NCBI GenBank assembly: GCA_021648685.1
Contig: JAKISI010000030.1
Location: forward strand, 1-42,692
Source of the DNA: Candidatus Polarisedimenticolaceae bacterium
Lineage (GTDB): Bacteria > Pseudomonadota > Gammaproteobacteria > Chromatiales > Chromatiaceae
Reading direction: 5' to 3'
DNA: 42,692 nucleotides
Shown: one piece after another, positions 7,998-16,317 of the stretch
Position numbering within the stretch: the stretch's first letter is position 1
Layout: each line of letters starts with the position of its first letter
Translations under genes and position numbers: made by a program
The notes under the pieces: generated by a model
What the model was told of the DNA's origin: nothing
Databases searched by the model: none
Seen by the model: the letters and a program-made list of their open reading frames with translations, nothing else

Positions 7998-10004
7998 ATG
8001 GAAAAAAAATTTCAACTAGAAGCCGATTTTGAACCCGCTGGCGACCAGCCCGAAGCCATTCGGCAACTGATTGACGGAATCAATGCCGGAGAGGCGGGGC
8101 AGACTCTACTGGGTGTCACCGGCTCGGGCAAGACATTTACCATCGCCAACGTGATTCAGGAGATCCAGCGCCCGACCCTGGTGCTGGTTCATAACAAAAC
8201 CCTGGCGGCTCAGCTCTATGGCGAGATGAAGGCATTCTTCCCGCACAATGCAGTGGAGTACTTTGTCTCCTACTATGACTACTACCAGCCTGAGGCCTAT
8301 GTCCCCGCCTCCGACACCTTTATCGACAAAGACTCCTCCATCAACGAACATATCGAGCAGATGCGTCTCTCCGCCACCAAGGCACTGCTGGAGCGATCAG
8401 ACACCATCATCGTGGCCACAGTCTCCTGCATCTACGGCCTGGGAGACCCGCGCGCCTATCTCAGCATGGTGCTGCACCTGGTGCGTGGCAACCCACTGGA
8501 TCAACGCGCCCTGCTGCGCAAACTGGCCGAGCTGCAATACAGCCGCAATGAGGTCGAGCTGCACCGCGCCACCTACCGTGTGCGCGGTGACATGATCGAC
8601 ATCTACCCCGCAGAGTCGGATCGCGACGCGGTGCGCATCGAACTGTTTGATGATGAGATTGAATCCATCGCCCTGTTTGACCCACTCACCGGCGAGATTC
8701 AGCGCAAGGTGCCACGCTACACCATCTACCCAAAATCCCACTACGTCACCCCCAGGGCGACACTGCTAAAGGCAGTGGACGAAATCAAGATAGAGCTGAA
8801 ACAGCGCCTGGAGCAACTGCGCGACAACAACCGACTGGTCGAAGCGCAGCGACTGGAGCAGCGCACCCAATTTGATATCGAGATGATCAACGAGTTGGGC
8901 TACTGCTCTGGCATTGAGAACTACTCCCGCTATCTTTCAGGCCGCAAACCGGGTGAATCACCGCCCACTCTTTTCGATTATCTGCCCGACAACGCCCTGC
9001 TGGTAGCCGATGAGAGCCATGTCTCCATCCCCCAGGTTGGCGGTATGTACAAAGGCGACCGATCCCGCAAAGAGACACTGGTCGAATATGGCTTTCGCCT
9101 CCCCTCTGCACTGGATAACCGCCCCCTGCGCTTCGAAGAGTTCGAAGCCCGTTCGCCTCAGACCATCTACGTCTCCGCCACCCCCCGACCCTACGAACTG
9201 GAGAGATCCGGCGCACTGGTAGAGCAGGTGGTACGCCCCACCGGCCTGATCGACCCTGAGCTGGAGATCCGTCCCGTTGCCACCCAGGTGGATGACCTGC
9301 TCTCCGAGATCATCCAGCGAGCCAAGATCAACGAGCGGGTGCTGGTCACCACCCTGACCAAACGCATGGCAGAGGATCTGACCGACTACCTCACCGAACA
9401 TGGCGTGCGGGTGCGCTACCTGCACTCTGATATCGACACCGTTGAGCGGGTCGAGATTATCCGCGACCTGCGGCTGGGGGAATTTGATGCGCTGGTCGGC
9501 ATCAACCTGCTGCGTGAAGGGCTGGATATGCCAGAGGTCTCACTGGTCACTATCCTGGATGCAGACAAAGAGGGATTCCTGCGCTCTGAAGGGTCATTGA
9601 TCCAGACCATTGGGCGCGCCGCCCGTAACGTCAATGGCAAAGCTATCCTCTACGCCGACAAGATCACCGGCTCCATGCAACGCGCAATGGACGAAACAGA
9701 GCGCCGCCGGGAGAAGCAGATCGCCTATAACAAAGCCCACAACATCACCCCAAAGACCATCAAAAAAGCCATCACTGATATTATGGAAGGGGCTCGCCCC
9801 GGGGCACCCACCACTGCAAAAAAATATGCCCAGGTGGCTGAGACCATGGCCGAATATGCCGCACTCTCACCCAAGCAGATGGCTCGGCGCATCCAACAGC
9901 TGGAAGAGCAGATGTACCACCACGCCAGGGATCTGGAATTTGAAGAGGCGGCAAAGGTCAGGGATCAGTTAAAAGAGCTGCAGGAGATGGGATTCAAGCA
10001 TTAA
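7998..10004 (+). CDS. uvrB: Excinuclease ABC subunit B
   Basis: 668 residues, full length. Walker A GVTGSGKT at 39-46, the DNA-clamping beta-hairpin motif [12 protein letters not shown] near 95, helicase box [13 protein letters not shown] near 335, and the C-terminal UVR domain ([20 protein letters not shown]) that contacts UvrC. UvrB verifies damage after UvrA loading and holds the pre-incision complex in nucleotide excision repair. The ATG has no strong Shine-Dalgarno. No LexA box was recognised in the short upstream gap. Confidence 0.98.
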   Translation: MEKKFQLEADFEPAGDQPEAIRQLIDGINAGEAGQTLLGVTGSGKTFTIANVIQEIQRPTLVLVHNKTLAAQLYGEMKAFFPHNAVEYFVSYYDYYQPEAYVPASDTFIDKDSSINEHIEQMRLSATKALLERSDTIIVATVSCIYGLGDPRAYLSMVLHLVRGNPLDQRALLRKLAELQYSRNEVELHRATYRVRGDMIDIYPAESDRDAVRIELFDDEIESIALFDPLTGEIQRKVPRYTIYPKSHYVTPRATLLKAVDEIKIELKQRLEQLRDNNRLVEAQRLEQRTQFDIEMINELGYCSGIENYSRYLSGRKPGESPPTLFDYLPDNALLVADESHVSIPQVGGMYKGDRSRKETLVEYGFRLPSALDNRPLRFEEFEARSPQTIYVSATPRPYELERSGALVEQVVRPTGLIDPELEIRPVATQVDDLLSEIIQRAKINERVLVTTLTKRMAEDLTDYLTEHGVRVRYLHSDIDTVERVEIIRDLRLGEFDALVGINLLREGLDMPEVSLVTILDADKEGFLRSEGSLIQTIGRAARNVNGKAILYADKITGSMQRAMDETERRREKQIAYNKAHNITPKTIKKAITDIMEGARPGAPTTAKKYAQVAETMAEYAALSPKQMARRIQQLEEQMYHHARDLEFEEAAKVRDQLKELQEMGFKH

Positions 10005-10008
10005 AATT

Positions 10009-10044
10009 CTGCACAGCTCCCAGGCTGTGTGGAGAGCTGTGCAG
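10009..10044 (+). terminator. Hairpin after uvrB
   Basis: A perfect 11-bp stem (CTGCACAGCTC with GAGCTGTGCAG, 14-base loop) begins five bases after the uvrB stop. No T-run follows, so it may be a 3'-end stabilising hairpin rather than an efficient intrinsic terminator. Confidence 0.55.
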
Positions 10045-10173
10045 GCGGCCGTACTCTTGACTTAGTGAATGAAGTTGCCTATATATTTATCCATATAAAA
10101 TCACTAGGTATTTTTTTAATAATTTTTGAAATGGCCACACCCCTGCGCCGACAAGGCTTGAAAGAGAGAGATC

Positions 10174-11121
10174 ATGGATACTGAAACGAAGGACGTTTCT
10201 GAATATAAGGCACTGGTTGTCGAAGACACCCAATCTATCCGGAAGCTGATCGTTACGCTGCTGAATGAAGTAGGCATAAATTGCTTTGAAGCGGCTGACG
10301 GCGAAGAGGCACTCTCCATCGCCATAGAAAAAGCATCTGAGATCCAACTCTTGATCACCGACATGGAGATGCCTAAAAAAGACGGCATCCAGCTTATTCA
10401 GGAGCTGGAGTACTATCTGGAACAACATCTACCTGTCTTAATGATCAGCGGTGCTGCCACCCCCCAGCGCATCAAAGAGCTGCACGACATATTACCCTCC
10501 CTGAAATTTATATCTGCATTTCGTTTTCTTTCAAAACCATTGAAAAAGCTGGAATTCTATCTGCATCTACTGCAATTCTTCTCTCCAAAAAGCAAAGTTC
10601 CACTGGAGCTTGAGACCGGCAAGCGAATCTATGCCACCTATCTGAAAGCCGTGAAGGAAGAGAGCAGCGGCAGCACCACAGTTGAAGTGACGAACGAAAG
10701 CGCCCATCTGCATATTGAGATGGTCGAAGATGACACGCTTCACATTGGCATCCACACCAGCCCCAGCAACCCGATTACAGCCAAAACGGTAAAGGAGTTT
10801 AAGGATGTTATCCTGGCTCAACACCAGGCCATGAAAATCTACGACATCAACCTGAGCCGCATCCCCCTGGAGGTCAACAACAGTGACCTGTTCCGTTTTT
10901 TAGCCAAAGTAAAATTTCACACCTTGAATGAAGGCAAGACGATTGTCTTTTCAAAGATCCGTTTTGAGCTGATTGTCGCAATAAAAAACACCCCCACGGT
11001 ACAGACCATCCTGTTACAGGGTGGCAAGATCAGCAAGGCAGATGATGGTACTTCCTCCATAACCATTGCACCCACCCCACAAGAGGAAGCGGAGACAACG
11101 GAAGGGGTCGAGCTTTTCTGA
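10174..11121 (+). CDS. Response regulator with unrecognised C-terminal domain
   Basis: 315 residues. Residues ~11-135 form a receiver domain: acidic pair E17/D18, phosphoacceptor D63 in LLITDMEMPKKDG, signalling Ser in VLMISGA, and Lys in FRFLSKPLKK. Residues ~140-315 match no output domain I know (not HTH, GGDEF, EAL, HD-GYP or PP2C); they contain a hydrophobic-alternating stretch (HLHIEMVEDDTLHIGIHTSP) and a low-complexity acidic tail. No histidine kinase is nearby. Probably a cytoplasmic single-protein output. Confidence 0.8.
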   Translation: MDTETKDVSEYKALVVEDTQSIRKLIVTLLNEVGINCFEAADGEEALSIAIEKASEIQLLITDMEMPKKDGIQLIQELEYYLEQHLPVLMISGAATPQRIKELHDILPSLKFISAFRFLSKPLKKLEFYLHLLQFFSPKSKVPLELETGKRIYATYLKAVKEESSGSTTVEVTNESAHLHIEMVEDDTLHIGIHTSPSNPITAKTVKEFKDVILAQHQAMKIYDINLSRIPLEVNNSDLFRFLAKVKFHTLNEGKTIVFSKIRFELIVAIKNTPTVQTILLQGGKISKADDGTSSITIAPTPQEEAETTEGVELF

Positions 11122-11948
11122 GGGATAAAGCAAACAGCACCAGCAAAACCATTGTAAGCGCCCCAGAACCCCCATCTACCCAACACATTGAGTAGAGGGG
11201 AGTTTATTCCAGGTATCATAAAACCAGCCAATCCTGCGCTGATTGAAACTTGCGTATCCATGGCTGTACCCTGCCCCTCATTCGAAGTTGCCGCCAGCCT
11301 TACATGGGCTTGGTATCACCATGCGCTTTGCCGCGTTGACCAAAACATCCGGGTTGAATGCAATGGTGATTCTGCCTGGCAGAGGCCGGAAATCAGAATT
11401 TTGATCTGTGTTGATGGTGGTCGCATCAGGGAACGACGCACTAACTGTCGAAAGTGCTATTCGCCGAATCATTAATCTACGTGCTTAAAGGAACAGGATT
11501 GTTTTAGGGGCGGGAACATGCAGAGAATATTATATTTCCACGCTCTTTAGTCCTTACTGGAAAGCTGAAGAATGCTTGCCAAATAGGCTTGAGAATAGTC
11601 AGAAAGATGTTTGATAACAATACAATAGAGAACCTTCCTTTGGCCGCATGACCAGTGTACTATTTTGTATTGCACCCACGGTAGCCCATACACGCCTTAA
11701 CCGCTCATTCAAAAATTCAAAAATAGCTTCAGTGCAATATATTTTTTTCGTACAAAATTGATTTGCTCAGCATCCATGCGAACAACATAACCCCAAAAAT
11801 GGTTGAAATGCAGGGGTTATTTACGGACAGCTCCTAAAGGAACGAATAAAGCCGGACACCGTTGGCATCGGGATAACCTGCTGTCGTATGTAGCTTGTAG
11901 ATGGTGGTAGAATCAGCCCCATAATTTGCAATCAAAAGGAAAGAAAAA
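11122..11948. other. 827-base gene-poor interval with possible decayed coding
   Basis: No gene can be supported. The minus strand is open over 64 codons at 11278-11472 (contains RPLPGRITIAFNPDVLV) and over ~46 codons ending with a stop at 11599-11601 (contains EAIFEFLNERLRRVWATVGA), but neither has a ribosome site or a recognised family. Both look like gene remnants. A stem ATAACCCC/GGGGTTAT (11787-11794 with 11813-11820) precedes exbB. The stretch presumably also holds the exbB operon promoter, which I could not pin down. Confidence 0.5.
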
Positions 11949-12563
11949 TTGCTTGAACTTGTAAAAGCGGGTGGCTGGCTAATGGTGCCAATCATAGCGT
12001 GCTCAGTGATTGCGTTAGCGATCATATTTGAACGTTTATGGGCGCTTCAGACCCGGCGCGTCCTCCCCAGTAACCTGGTAGCCAAGGTGTGGGCGCTGCA
12101 TAAAAACAACCAACTGACCAATGTACAGATTGATCTGATTCGGGAAAGCTCCCCACTGGGGCGTATCCTTGCAGCCGGGTTGCTCAATCGCATGCATTCG
12201 CGTGAGGTGATGAAGGAGTCCATTGAAGAGGTCGGACGTCAGGTTGTCCATGAGCTGGAACACTACCTGAATACCCTGGGTACTATCGCTTCAATTTCAC
12301 CGCTTTTAGGTCTTTTGGGTACTGTTATCGGCATGATCGAAGTATTTGCTGCCATTGTTGGTGCGGGAGTTGGCAACCCCGCAGAGCTGGCAGGCGGCAT
12401 CTCCAAGGCGTTGATTACAACCGCTACCGGTCTCTCTGTGGCTATTCCTGCCATTATCGCCCACCGTTACTTTGGTGGTCGGGTTGAGCGCTTGGTAATC
12501 GGTATGGAGGAAGAGGCGCTGAAGATGATCGAGATCATGCAGGGCGCGCGAGAGAAAGAATGA
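11949..12563 (+). CDS. exbB: MotA/TolQ/ExbB proton channel subunit
   Basis: 204 residues with three membrane segments: residues ~11-28 (MVPIIACSVIALAIIFERLW), ~110-135 (ISPLLGLLGTVIGMIEVF) and ~150-175 (ISKALITTATGLSVAIPAII). Together with ExbD it uses the proton gradient to power TonB-type transport or a related process across the periplasm. The start is a TTG; the N-terminus LELVKAGGWLMVP matches the family exactly, and AAAGGA stands eight bases upstream. Overlaps exbD by ATGA. Confidence 0.92.
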   Translation: MLELVKAGGWLMVPIIACSVIALAIIFERLWALQTRRVLPSNLVAKVWALHKNNQLTNVQIDLIRESSPLGRILAAGLLNRMHSREVMKESIEEVGRQVVHELEHYLNTLGTIASISPLLGLLGTVIGMIEVFAAIVGAGVGNPAELAGGISKALITTATGLSVAIPAIIAHRYFGGRVERLVIGMEEEALKMIEIMQGAREKE

Positions 12564-12985
12564 ACCTCCGCCCCCATCGTAAAGAGCCACCGGAGGTTAA
12601 TCTCACACCGCTAATTGATGTGGTTTTTTTGCTGCTTATCTTTTTTATGGTATCGACAACCTTTCAGAAAGAGTCTCAAATCAAGATTGAGCTGCCGGAG
12701 GCACAGACGCAATCGACAACGGAATCACTGCCCAAGGTTTTGGATATTACAATAGATGCTGAAGGGCGCTTTTTTATAAATCAGCGAGAGGTTGTTTCAA
12801 GTGACATCAACACCCTCAAGCGGGCTATTGCAAAAGCGATTGGAGAGCAAAAAGATATACCCGTAGTGATCACAGGTGATGCCAATGCAACCTGGCAGGC
12901 CATTATGAAAGCGATGGATGCCGCCAGCCAGCTGGGGCTGGTGAATATGACCTTTCCGGCAACCATGCCCCCTGCGCAGAATTAA
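12560..12985 (+). CDS. exbD: ExbD/TolR biopolymer transport protein
   Basis: 141 residues. One N-terminal membrane helix holds the essential aspartate (D20 in NLTPLIDVVFLLLIFFMVST), followed by a periplasmic domain ending in PVVITGDANATWQAIMKAMD. It partners ExbB in an energised complex. Start ATG overlaps the exbB stop. No tonB gene follows; instead the lipid A gene lpxK does. This is an arrangement known in pseudomonads and relatives. Confidence 0.93.
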   Translation: MNLRPHRKEPPEVNLTPLIDVVFLLLIFFMVSTTFQKESQIKIELPEAQTQSTTESLPKVLDITIDAEGRFFINQREVVSSDINTLKRAIAKAIGEQKDIPVVITGDANATWQAIMKAMDAASQLGLVNMTFPATMPPAQN

Positions 12986-12995
12986 ACTACAAACA

Positions 12996-13979
12996 GTGAA
13001 ACGTCTGGATAGCTACTGGGATGACTACAATGCAGTCTCTATTGCATTGTGGCCGGTCTCCTGGCTCTTTCGCCTGCTGACCTGGATGCGTCGCCAAGCG
13101 TATCGAAGCGGGCTGCTTCAACGGCATAGGCTGCCTGTTCCGGTCATTGTCGTGGGTAACATTTCCGTGGGTGGCACAGGCAAAACGCCACTCGTCATCT
13201 GGTTGGCAGCGCATTTAAAAATGCTTGGCTATACCCCGGGTATTATAGCCAGAGGCTATGGTGCGCAGATTGGCAAGACACCACGTCAGGTTGATACCAG
13301 CAGCAGCGCAGAAGAGGTAGGAGACGAGCCTCTGCTTATGGCCCGCAGAACATGCTGCCCAGTGTTCGTGGCCCCCAACCGTGTTGCGGCGGCTCATGCG
13401 CTATTAAAAAACAGCGACTGCAACGTGATTATCTCTGATGATGGCCTGCAGCATTATGCCTTGGGGCGCGATATAGAGATCGCCGTTGTGGATGGCAAAA
13501 GGCGTTTCGGAAATGGTCTCTGCCTGCCCGCAGGCCCATTAAGAGAGCCGCCATCACGTCTTTCCAGCATTGCTTTAGTCATCATTAATGGCTTGGCAGA
13601 TCCAAATGAACATGGCATGCGGGTCACGATTGGAAAGGCGGTGAACCTGAGCAACCCAGAGATTACTTGTGATTTGGATGCATTTTCAGAAAAACAGGTG
13701 CATGCAGTGGCAGGTATTGGTAATCCGCAACGCTTTTTTCAGCTTCTGAAAGAGCATGGTTTACAGGTAGAGGCAAAGGCTTTTCCCGATCACCACCCAT
13801 TTGCAAAAACTGATATAACCCCGGATGATGAGCGGCCTCTATTCATGACAGAAAAAGATGCCGTAAAATGCAAGAGCTTCGCCCAACCACGGCACTGGTA
13901 TTTGCCCATAGACATAGATGTGGATGAAGCCTTTACCAACCGGCTGACAGAACTATTGAGAGGTTTACAACGTGGATAA
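12996..13979 (+). CDS. lpxK: Tetraacyldisaccharide 4'-kinase
   Basis: 327 residues. LpxK phosphorylates the 4' position of the lipid A disaccharide at the inner membrane. The P-loop is [14 protein letters not shown] near residues 53-66; [12 protein letters not shown] and [12 protein letters not shown] are family blocks. The start is GTG, 10 bp after exbD. msbA, which precedes lpxK in enterobacteria, is absent here. The end overlaps the next gene by 8 bases. Confidence 0.95.
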   Translation: MKRLDSYWDDYNAVSIALWPVSWLFRLLTWMRRQAYRSGLLQRHRLPVPVIVVGNISVGGTGKTPLVIWLAAHLKMLGYTPGIIARGYGAQIGKTPRQVDTSSSAEEVGDEPLLMARRTCCPVFVAPNRVAAAHALLKNSDCNVIISDDGLQHYALGRDIEIAVVDGKRRFGNGLCLPAGPLREPPSRLSSIALVIINGLADPNEHGMRVTIGKAVNLSNPEITCDLDAFSEKQVHAVAGIGNPQRFFQLLKEHGLQVEAKAFPDHHPFAKTDITPDDERPLFMTEKDAVKCKSFAQPRHWYLPIDIDVDEAFTNRLTELLRGLQRG

Positions 13980-14151
13980 AAAATTATTGAACATCCTGGC
14001 ATGCCCTATCTGCAAAGGAGAGTTAAAATATAATCGCAAGGCAAAAGAGCTGATCTGCAAGGTGGATCGCCTTGCCTTTCCGATTCGGGATGATATTCCG
14101 GTGATGCTGGAGCAGGAAGCGCGTCAACTACCCGCTGATGAGGAAGTCTAG
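13972..14151 (+). CDS. Trm112 family protein (YcaR-like)
   Basis: 59 residues from GTG 13972 to TAG 14149-14151. The sequence [17 protein letters not shown] followed by [20 protein letters not shown] is the Trm112/UPF0434 zinc-ribbon-like family, which keeps the CPxC pair and the PIRDxIPVML motif. In gammaproteobacteria this gene sits between lpxK and kdsB, exactly as here. Its role is unclear; relatives activate methyltransferases. Translational coupling with lpxK is likely because they overlap. Confidence 0.9.
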   Translation: MDKKLLNILACPICKGELKYNRKAKELICKVDRLAFPIRDDIPVMLEQEARQLPADEEV

Positions 14152-14158
14152 CGATACA

Positions 14159-14941
14159 ATGCCGCAAATAGATTTCAAGGTTGTTCTGCCTGCAAGGTAT
14201 GCCTCAAGTCGCCTGCCTGGAAAGCCGGTTTTGGACATTGCAGGCAAGCCCATGATTCAGCATGTCCATGAACGCGCCTGTGAAAGCGGGGCAGCAAAGG
14301 TCATCATTGCCACAGATGATAAGCGGGTTGCAGCCTGTGCCAAAGGGTTTGGTGCAGAGGTCTGCATGACCAGCATGGCTCATCACAGCGGAACCGACCG
14401 GATTGCTGAAGTGGTAAAAAAACTGGAATGGGCAGACGACACTATCGTTGTCAATCTACAGGGTGATGAACCCTGTATGCCTGCACAGTTAATCAACCAG
14501 GTAGCTGCTGACATGGCATTACACTCAGATGCCAACATCACGACACTGTTTAGTAAAATTACCGACCGAAAAACACTGTTTGATCCGCATGCTGTAAAGG
14601 TTGTTATGGATGCGGAAGGGTATGCGCTCTATTTCAGCCGGGCGCCTATTCCGTACCACAGAGATGAATTCCTTTCTGATCAGAGTAACAAGTTGCCCCA
14701 GGATGTACTTTTTGCCCGACATATTGGCCTCTATGCTTATCGCGCCGCTTTTTTAGCGAAATTTATAGATTGGCCGCCTGCCCCGCTAGAGCAGGTCGAA
14801 TCGCTGGAGCAGCTGCGCGTGCTCTGGCATGGTGGGGCTATTCACCTTACTGAGGCAGCTGTTGAGCCAGGGCATGGCGTAGATACAGAAGATGACCTGC
14901 AACGCGCCGCACAACAGCTGGCATCATCACAACCAGCATGA
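14159..14941 (+). CDS. kdsB: 3-deoxy-manno-octulosonate cytidylyltransferase
   Basis: 260 residues from ATG 14159. KdsB activates Kdo with CTP to CMP-Kdo for lipopolysaccharide core synthesis. Motifs: FKVVLPARYASSRLPGKP at the start, VNLQGDEPCMPAQLI near 100, FSRAPIPYHRD near 165 and LEQLRVLWHG near the C-terminus. An earlier in-frame ATG (14138) lacks a ribosome site and would overlap trm112, while GAGGAA lies upstream of 14159. Last gene of the exbBD-lpxK-trm112-kdsB operon; the ptp and murB genes often found next are missing. Confidence 0.95.
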   Translation: MPQIDFKVVLPARYASSRLPGKPVLDIAGKPMIQHVHERACESGAAKVIIATDDKRVAACAKGFGAEVCMTSMAHHSGTDRIAEVVKKLEWADDTIVVNLQGDEPCMPAQLINQVAADMALHSDANITTLFSKITDRKTLFDPHAVKVVMDAEGYALYFSRAPIPYHRDEFLSDQSNKLPQDVLFARHIGLYAYRAAFLAKFIDWPPAPLEQVESLEQLRVLWHGGAIHLTEAAVEPGHGVDTEDDLQRAAQQLASSQPA

Positions 14942-14969
14942 AGTGATGTCATACTAAGGAGGAGTAAAG

Positions 14970-15128
14970 ATGGCAATACGCACAATCAATGAGAGTGGTA
15001 TCGAACTGATCAAACACTTTGCATCGCTACGGTTAAAGGCCTGCCAGGACAGTGTTGGCGTATGGACAATAGATTGGGAACGCACATGTGTTGGTGGTTC
15101 CTTTTTGTTATTGATTTCAATTGTTTAG
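14970..15128 (+). pseudogene. Truncated GH24 phage-type lysozyme
   Basis: A strong ribosome site (AAGGAGG) precedes ATG 14970. The 52-residue frame starts INESGIELIKHFASLRLKAC, then QDSVGVWTIDWERTC, clearly derived from T4/lambda-R-like GH24 endolysins (INxxGLxLIKxFEGxRLxAYxDxxGVWTIGYGHT). The catalytic Glu position of FEGLRL is Ala (FASLRL), and the GYGHT turn is replaced by DWERT. The frame then stops, removing about two thirds of the enzyme. A dead prophage or lysis-gene relic. Confidence 0.75.
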
Positions 15129-15445
15129 TAGCAGAAATTATAACAAACGGGGAGCGCCAGCACAACTGTAATCCATTGTTTTACAACGAAAAATAGATTT
15201 TTGTCCCTGACAAACATTGTGGTTATTATCGCTTCGTTGTTTGGAACAAAAAACGTAAGAACAGGATTTATGGACCATTTAAAAAGCGTGAAACTTTAGT
15301 TCTTTAATTGACTTAAAAAGTGGGTTTTTTTATCCTAAGTGCTATCGTTCAGCCCTGGGTTTCTGCTTTTAACCAATAAATCAAAGAGCTACAGCAACTC
15401 CCCCCTTAATCCCCCTGCTAAGCCAACATGACATTTTGAGGACTT
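15129..15445. other. Intergenic stretch with a short coding relic
   Basis: No intact gene. A plus-strand frame running to a TAA at about 15304-15306 encodes VPDKHCGYYRFVVWNKKRKN, then RIYGPFKKRETLVL, which looks protein-like but lacks a start; it is closed upstream by a TAG. It may belong to the same decayed mobile segment as the lysozyme relic. The gene at 15446 presumably has its promoter in the last ~100 bases. Confidence 0.4.
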
Positions 15446-15853
15446 ATGGTTCAGATCACAGATTTTGAGACCCTGCTTGAGGCCACTCGCCAACAACAGG
15501 AAACCTTCCAGATGCTATTTGTTTTTGCTAAAAGCGCCCTCCCCGCAGAGCACTCCAAGGGCGAGGCTGAGCGCTTTAAATCAGGGCTGGGTGGTGAACT
15601 GACACCGATGATGTGCGTGGACAAAAAACCGGATGAACTCTCCGACTTTAAAGCACTTGCATTGGAGGCAGAGAAGCTCTTTCTGGATTGGCAGATGGTG
15701 TTTATCGGTGCACTGCCTGGTAGAGCTGGTGCCCCCACCAAGGAAGAGATCGACGATGCACTCAAGAACATGGTTCAGGCGATACAGTTTGGTGGTGATA
15801 TGTCCGGCTACCTGATATTTGATAAAAATGGCGACCCCATCCGCATTGTGTAA
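15446..15853 (+). CDS. Conserved small protein (family sometimes named ribonucleotide reductase subunit alpha)
   Basis: 135 residues with no signal or membrane segment. The pattern TDFETLLEATRQQQETFQML, then MMCVDKKPDELSDF and MVFIGALPGRAG, resembles a family of ~130-residue proteobacterial proteins that databases often label ribonucleotide reductase subunit alpha. The size and motifs do not fit any RNR catalytic subunit, so that name is probably a propagated error. GAGG stands seven bases before the ATG. Function unknown. Confidence 0.7.
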   Translation: MVQITDFETLLEATRQQQETFQMLFVFAKSALPAEHSKGEAERFKSGLGGELTPMMCVDKKPDELSDFKALALEAEKLFLDWQMVFIGALPGRAGAPTKEEIDDALKNMVQAIQFGGDMSGYLIFDKNGDPIRIV

Positions 15854-15928
15854 GCAAATAGATTGCAGGTGACCGCAGTGCACAAACTGGAATTTCCGTA
15901 TCCATCCAACGTGTGCTCAATTAAGCGC

Positions 15929-15956
15929 TTGTGAAAAGCTGATCTTTGGATAGAAT
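15929..15956 (+). promoter_or_regulatory. Sigma-70-type promoter for the cobalamin operon
   Basis: TTGTGA at 15929-15934 and TAGAAT at 15951-15956, separated by 16 bases, lie just upstream of the riboswitch. The match to the -35 and -10 consensus and the position are good; the start point would be about 15963. Confidence 0.6.
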
Positions 15957-15964
15957 AGGCGCCC

Positions 15965-16140
15965 CGGAAAGGTGCCCGAAAGGGTTAAAAGGGAACAGGG
16001 TGCGCGGCTCGCCGCAACTCCTTGACTGTCCCCGCAACTGTAAGCAAGTAGTCCGATTACATAAGCGCCACTGATCGAAAGATTGGGAAGGCTGTGCCGG
16101 ATATAGATCTGCAAGTCAGGAAACCTGCCTCTCCAGCGTC
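15965..16140 (+). promoter_or_regulatory. Cobalamin riboswitch
   Basis: The conserved pieces occur in order: GAAAGGGTTAAAAGGGAACA near 15977, CTGTCCCCGCAACTGTAAGC (16025-16044), a CCACTGATCG element near 16069, GGGAAGGC near 16085, and the B12 box AGTCAGGAAACCTGCC (16114-16129). Binding of adenosyl- or another cobalamin normally represses downstream expression. It lies about 180 bases ahead of btuB, so it should control cobalamin uptake. Confidence 0.95.
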
Positions 16141-16317
16141 GTGATTCCATAGAACGGGGTATTCCGTGGAGCGGTCATCCGTTTCTGACGCATTCAAGTG
16201 GGCTGAAAGAGGCCTGTGCTTGTTTGCAGTCCATTGTGGGCCTGTTGCCCTCTACTCCTCAAACAGCCCGCCCTCTCTCCGCCCGGATCTATTAATGCTA
16301 TTCGGAGAGAGTCCGCA

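Noticed and set aside
8958-9425. A 155-codon minus-strand frame inside uvrB
   Set aside because: Antisense to a highly conserved gene, with no ribosome site or recognisable product.
11188-11475. A 95-codon plus-strand frame downstream of the response regulator
   Set aside because: No ribosome site, no family resemblance and irregular composition.
16216-16317. A longer btuB start at 16216
   Set aside because: The extra residues precede the signal peptide and overlap the region between riboswitch and gene; ATG 16318 gives a proper exported receptor.
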